Shown here: piece by piece, positions 56,781 to 58,668 of the stretch | How the letters are laid out: every line of letters begins with the position of its first letter | Position numbering within the stretch: the first letter of the stretch is position 1 | DNA from: UBA6164 sp964527325 | GTDB taxonomy: Bacteria > Patescibacteriota > Gracilibacteria > BD1-5 > UBA6164 | Length of the DNA: 58,668 bases | Assembly (NCBI GenBank): GCA_964527325.1 | Contig: CAZGNU010000004.1 | Coordinates: 1 to 58,668, forward strand | Direction: 5' to 3' | Notes under the pieces: model-generated | The model's input: the letters and a program-made list of their open reading frames with translations, nothing else | Database searches by the model: none | What the model was told of the DNA's origin: nothing | Translations under genes and position numbers: made by a program

Positions 56781-57680
56781 ATGCTTACACGTATTACAAA
56801 ATATTCTATAAAAAATATCTTAAGAAATAAATTCTTGAGTTTTTCATCTATATTAGTTCTTACGCTCCTAATATTTTTTATAAATATTTTACTTGTTTTA
56901 CATGATGTAAGCTTTAAATTAATAGATAGCATTAATTCAAAACTTACTATTTCTTTATATTTAGAAGAATGATATGATAGAAATTCTATTGAGGTGATTG
57001 ATATGATAGAAGATATACAAGGTATTGATAAATGAATTTTGGATGAAGAGGGGATACTGGTTGAATATAAGACAAAAGACGATATTTTAGATGACATTAG
57101 AGCAACAGAACCAGGGCTTGTGAAGATATTGGAGAGAAGTAATCCTTTGCCAGAAACTATTGTATTATCAAATATTAGACTAGATCAATATGAAAAACTT
57201 AATACAGTAATAGAAAAAAAACAATTTGTACTTTCAAAAGATAATGCTGATAAAGAGTATTTTGCTAATTATACAACTCAGTATAAAAAAATCACAAATA
57301 TAATTCATATACTTGATATATTGCAATATGGTTTATATGTGATTATTGCAATATTTATGGTATCTATTTCAATAATTATATATTCAGTTATTTGAAATTT
57401 TATATATTATTATAAAGATGAAATATATATAACTAGATTAGTTTGATGAAGTAAAGAATTTATATATTGACCTTTTGTTTTACAGGGATGATTTTATTCA
57501 TTAGCTGCTGTGTTGTTAAGTTTGATAATATTTGTAATTATTTTAAATAACGTAAATAGTGCTTTTTCTGAAATATATTACTTTACATTTTCATATATTA
57601 TATTTATTATTGAAATGTTTTTATTTGTCACTATTTGATGAATTGCTTGATATTTATCTTCAAAAAAATATTTAAAATAA
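56781..57680 (+). CDS. ftsX: Cell division protein FtsX
   Basis: A 299-aa ABC-type permease without its own ATPase; with FtsE it controls peptidoglycan hydrolases at the septum. The order is diagnostic: cytoplasmic TRITKYSIKNILRNKFLSFS, membrane segment 1, an extracytoplasmic domain (SLYLEEGYDRNSIEVIDMIE..., then DNADKEYFANYTTQYKKI), and three C-terminal membrane segments with the GNFIYYYKDEIYITRLVGGS cytoplasmic loop. ftsE usually lies directly upstream but here the upstream gene is on the opposite strand, so ftsE must be elsewhere. Confidence 0.92.
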
Positions 57681-57683
57681 TTG

Positions 57684-57732
57684 TAGTCTCTTTCCCTTGA
57701 TAAGGGGAGAGAATTCAAGAGAGAGGTTTTTT
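57684..57732. repeat. Palindromic element after ftsX (copy L)
   Basis: GTCTCTTTCCCTTGATAAGG GGAGAGAATTCAAGAG, with a GAGGTTTTTTT end. Same order of CTCT-CCCTT-loop-AAGGGGAGAG-GAATTCAAG as copies C and F. It follows the ftsX stop by 3 nt and probably works as its terminator. Confidence 0.7.
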
Positions 57733-57755
57733 TGTAAAAAAAGTCAAAAAAAAAT

Positions 57756-57783
57756 TTGCATAACAAGATTTTTTTAATATACT
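57756..57783 (+). promoter_or_regulatory. Promoter of the tRNA-Asp gene
   Basis: TTGCAT (57756-57761), a 16-nt spacer and TATACT (57778-57783), about 22 nt before the tRNA start. Confidence 0.6.
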
Positions 57784-57805
57784 CCGTTTTGCTATCACGA
57801 ATTTT

Positions 57806-57884
57806 GGATTCGTAGCTCAGCTTTGGTTAGAGCGCCCGCCTGTCACGCGGGAGGTCGCGGGTTCGAGTCCCGTCGAGTCCGCCA
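57806..57884 (+). tRNA. tRNA-Asp (anticodon GUC)
   Basis: A full cloverleaf: acceptor GGATTCG/CGAGTCC, anticodon loop CTGTCAC (GTC), T-arm GCGGGTTCGAGTCCCGT, and encoded GCCA end. It is much richer in G+C than its surroundings, as expected of tRNA genes. Confidence 0.96.
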
Positions 57885-57989
57885 TTATTAAGTCAGCAAA
57901 CATTTTGCTTAACAAATAGAGAGTTGAAAACAAATTTAAAATAATTTGCCTCTGTATTTCGTTTATATGTTTGTTAAAACAAATTCCTT

Positions 57990-58066
57990 GGGGAATTAGC
58001 TCAGTTGGCTAGAGCGCCTGCCTTGCACGCAGGAGGTCAGGAGTTCGACTCTCCTAGGCTCCACCA
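57990..58066 (+). tRNA. tRNA-Ala (anticodon UGC)
   Basis: D-arm, anticodon loop CTTGCAC (TGC), T-arm AGGAGTTCGACTCTCCT and encoded ACCA are normal. The acceptor stem pairs GGGGAAT with AGGCTCC: it has the G3-U70 pair that identifies alanine, but positions 5-68 and 6-67 are A-G mismatches. Confidence 0.92.
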
Positions 58067-58097
58067 AATTTTTATTTTATATTGTAATTATCTTATA

Positions 58098-58307
58098 ATG
58101 CCTGCAAATAAAAGACCTAGAAGATTCAACTATGCAGTTAACAAGAAATGACCAAAAACTTGATGAAAAGTTGGGAAAGCAGTTAGTCATTATAAAAAAC
58201 TGCAAGAAAGAATAAAATTTGAATGAGAAACTAAATGGTTAACAAATGCCTTAAAAATAGTTTCTGTCAAATTAAAAAAATACCAAATAAATCTTAACAA
58301 AATATAG
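58098..58307 (+). CDS. Small basic protein, unknown
   Basis: A 69-aa protein, very rich in Lys and Arg (MPANKRPRRFNYAVNKKGPK, then TGGKVGKAVSHYKKLQERIK). Three glycines are TGA. It lies between tRNA-Ala and tuf and is followed after 1 nt by an even smaller basic protein. The composition is like a ribosomal or nucleic-acid-binding protein, but I recognise no family. Confidence 0.6.
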
Positions 58308-58308
58308 T

Positions 58309-58395
58309 ATGCCTAGATTAACAGGACACACACATAGAAAATTAAGAAGAGCTCTTACTTTAATTGAAAAAAAAGTAAGAAAAACTAGAAGATAA
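58309..58395 (+). CDS. 28-aa Arg/Lys-rich protein
   Basis: MPRLTGHTHRKLRRALTLIE KKVRKTRR. It starts 1 nt after the preceding gene's stop codon, so it is probably translationally coupled. Nearly half of the residues are basic. Its size and charge are like the tiniest ribosomal proteins, and its place in front of tuf fits a translation role. Confidence 0.55.
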   Translation: MPRLTGHTHRKLRRALTLIEKKVRKTRR

Positions 58396-58440
58396 AAACT
58401 AAAACAAAAGCACTTGATTTTTGTTATTAAATTAGTAAAG

Positions 58441-58565
58441 TTTTTACAAGAATATATATTTAAATTTTTTAATTTTTTAAGCGGTAATAATATAGTAAAT
58501 ATTAATGTAACTTTTTAAACCGTTTTTAAAAAAATAAAAAATTTAAATATATATTCTTGTAAAAA
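58441..58565. repeat. Long inverted repeat in front of tuf
   Basis: The left arm 58441-58484 and right arm 58520-58565 are complementary over about 44 bp. The outermost 31 bp pair perfectly (TTTTTACAAGAATATATATT...), the inner part has small slips, and GCGG/CCGT closes a 35-nt loop. It lies 42 nt before the tuf start. Confidence 0.9.
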
Positions 58566-58607
58566 TACTTTAAAAATATTTTATTTATATATTAAACATA
58601 TATTATT

Positions 58608-58668
58608 ATGAGTTTTGATAGATCTAAACCACATATGAATGTTGGTACTATTGGTCACGTTGATCATG
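58608..58668 (+). CDS. tuf: Elongation factor Tu, 5' part
   Basis: The first 20 codons read MSFDRSKPHMNVGTIGHVDH, the beginning of EF-Tu with the start of the P-loop (GHVDHG). The window ends inside the gene. EF-Tu delivers aminoacyl-tRNA to the ribosome. Both glycines in this stretch are GGT rather than TGA, in line with the S-layer gene. A long inverted repeat lies just upstream. Confidence 0.95.
   Translation, partial: MSFDRSKPHMNVGTIGHVDH

Noticed and set aside
1..58668. CRISPR array
   Set aside because: The repeats seen are dispersed palindromes, not regularly spaced direct repeats with spacers, and no cas gene is present.

Overview
The window is about 58.7 kb of very AT-rich DNA (roughly a quarter G+C by eye). 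It reads only if TGA is translated as glycine (genetic code 25), so it comes from a Candidate Phyla Radiation bacterium of the Gracilibacteria/Absconditabacteria type. The proof is in invariant glycines: P-loops of uvrA and pilB, the aminopeptidase active site and the UMPH-1 phosphatase motif all contain in-frame TGA, and every gene ends in TAA or TAG. CGA and CGG appear where arginine is expected (queA residue 23, glycosyltransferase residue 180), which favours Gracilibacteria over Absconditabacteria lineages in which those codons are thought to be reassigned. Start codons are almost all ATG, without clear Shine-Dalgarno sequences.

Layout. 1-6.2 kb (minus): tRNA-Arg(CCU), a Phd/PIN toxin-antitoxin pair, a membrane-tethered HTH protein, pyrB, glyA, a UMPH-1-type nucleotidase and a C-terminal processing protease. 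6.6-16.1 kb (plus): four unknown proteins (one with a PilC-N-like start), leucyl aminopeptidase, ComF, a Zn-ribbon protein, uvrA, murB and a pseudouridine synthase. 16.1-24.3 kb: a secreted coiled-coil protein (minus), then an exonuclease-DinG helicase and a type IV pilus operon (two PilN/PilO-like membrane proteins, pilB, pilC). 24.3-35.6 kb: a candidate structured RNA, a glycosyltransferase, a 1336-aa S-layer-like protein, a TPR lipoprotein, a secreted protein, a large lamin-tail/nuclease/PKD surface protein and a DsbA-like oxidoreductase. 35.8-44.0 kb: era, a PH-domain membrane protein, tsaB, a DUF559 nuclease bounded by inverted repeats, mfd, a cyclophilin-FKBP fusion lipoprotein and queA. 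44.2-50.3 kb: a run of exported proteins ending in a large secreted lipase-like hydrolase, then a dead ATPase fragment. 50.4-56.6 kb (minus): two giant proteins of unknown function. 56.8-58.7 kb: ftsX, tRNA-Asp, tRNA-Ala, two tiny basic proteins and the start of tuf behind a very long inverted repeat.

An envelope and surface theme dominates: pili, S-layer, secreted nuclease, lipase, disulfide and proline-isomerase chaperones, consistent with a host-attached or scavenging lifestyle with few biosynthetic genes.

The most unusual layer is a set of short GC-richer palindromic elements. Some lie between genes and often supply stop codons. Others are inserted in frame inside mfd (twice), queA, the lipase and the tail of the PH-domain protein. 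One subfamily flanks the DUF559 nuclease gene in inverted orientation and also exists as a pair with no gene inside. A separate 132-bp in-frame insertion with a 22-bp direct repeat sits in the PilO-like gene.
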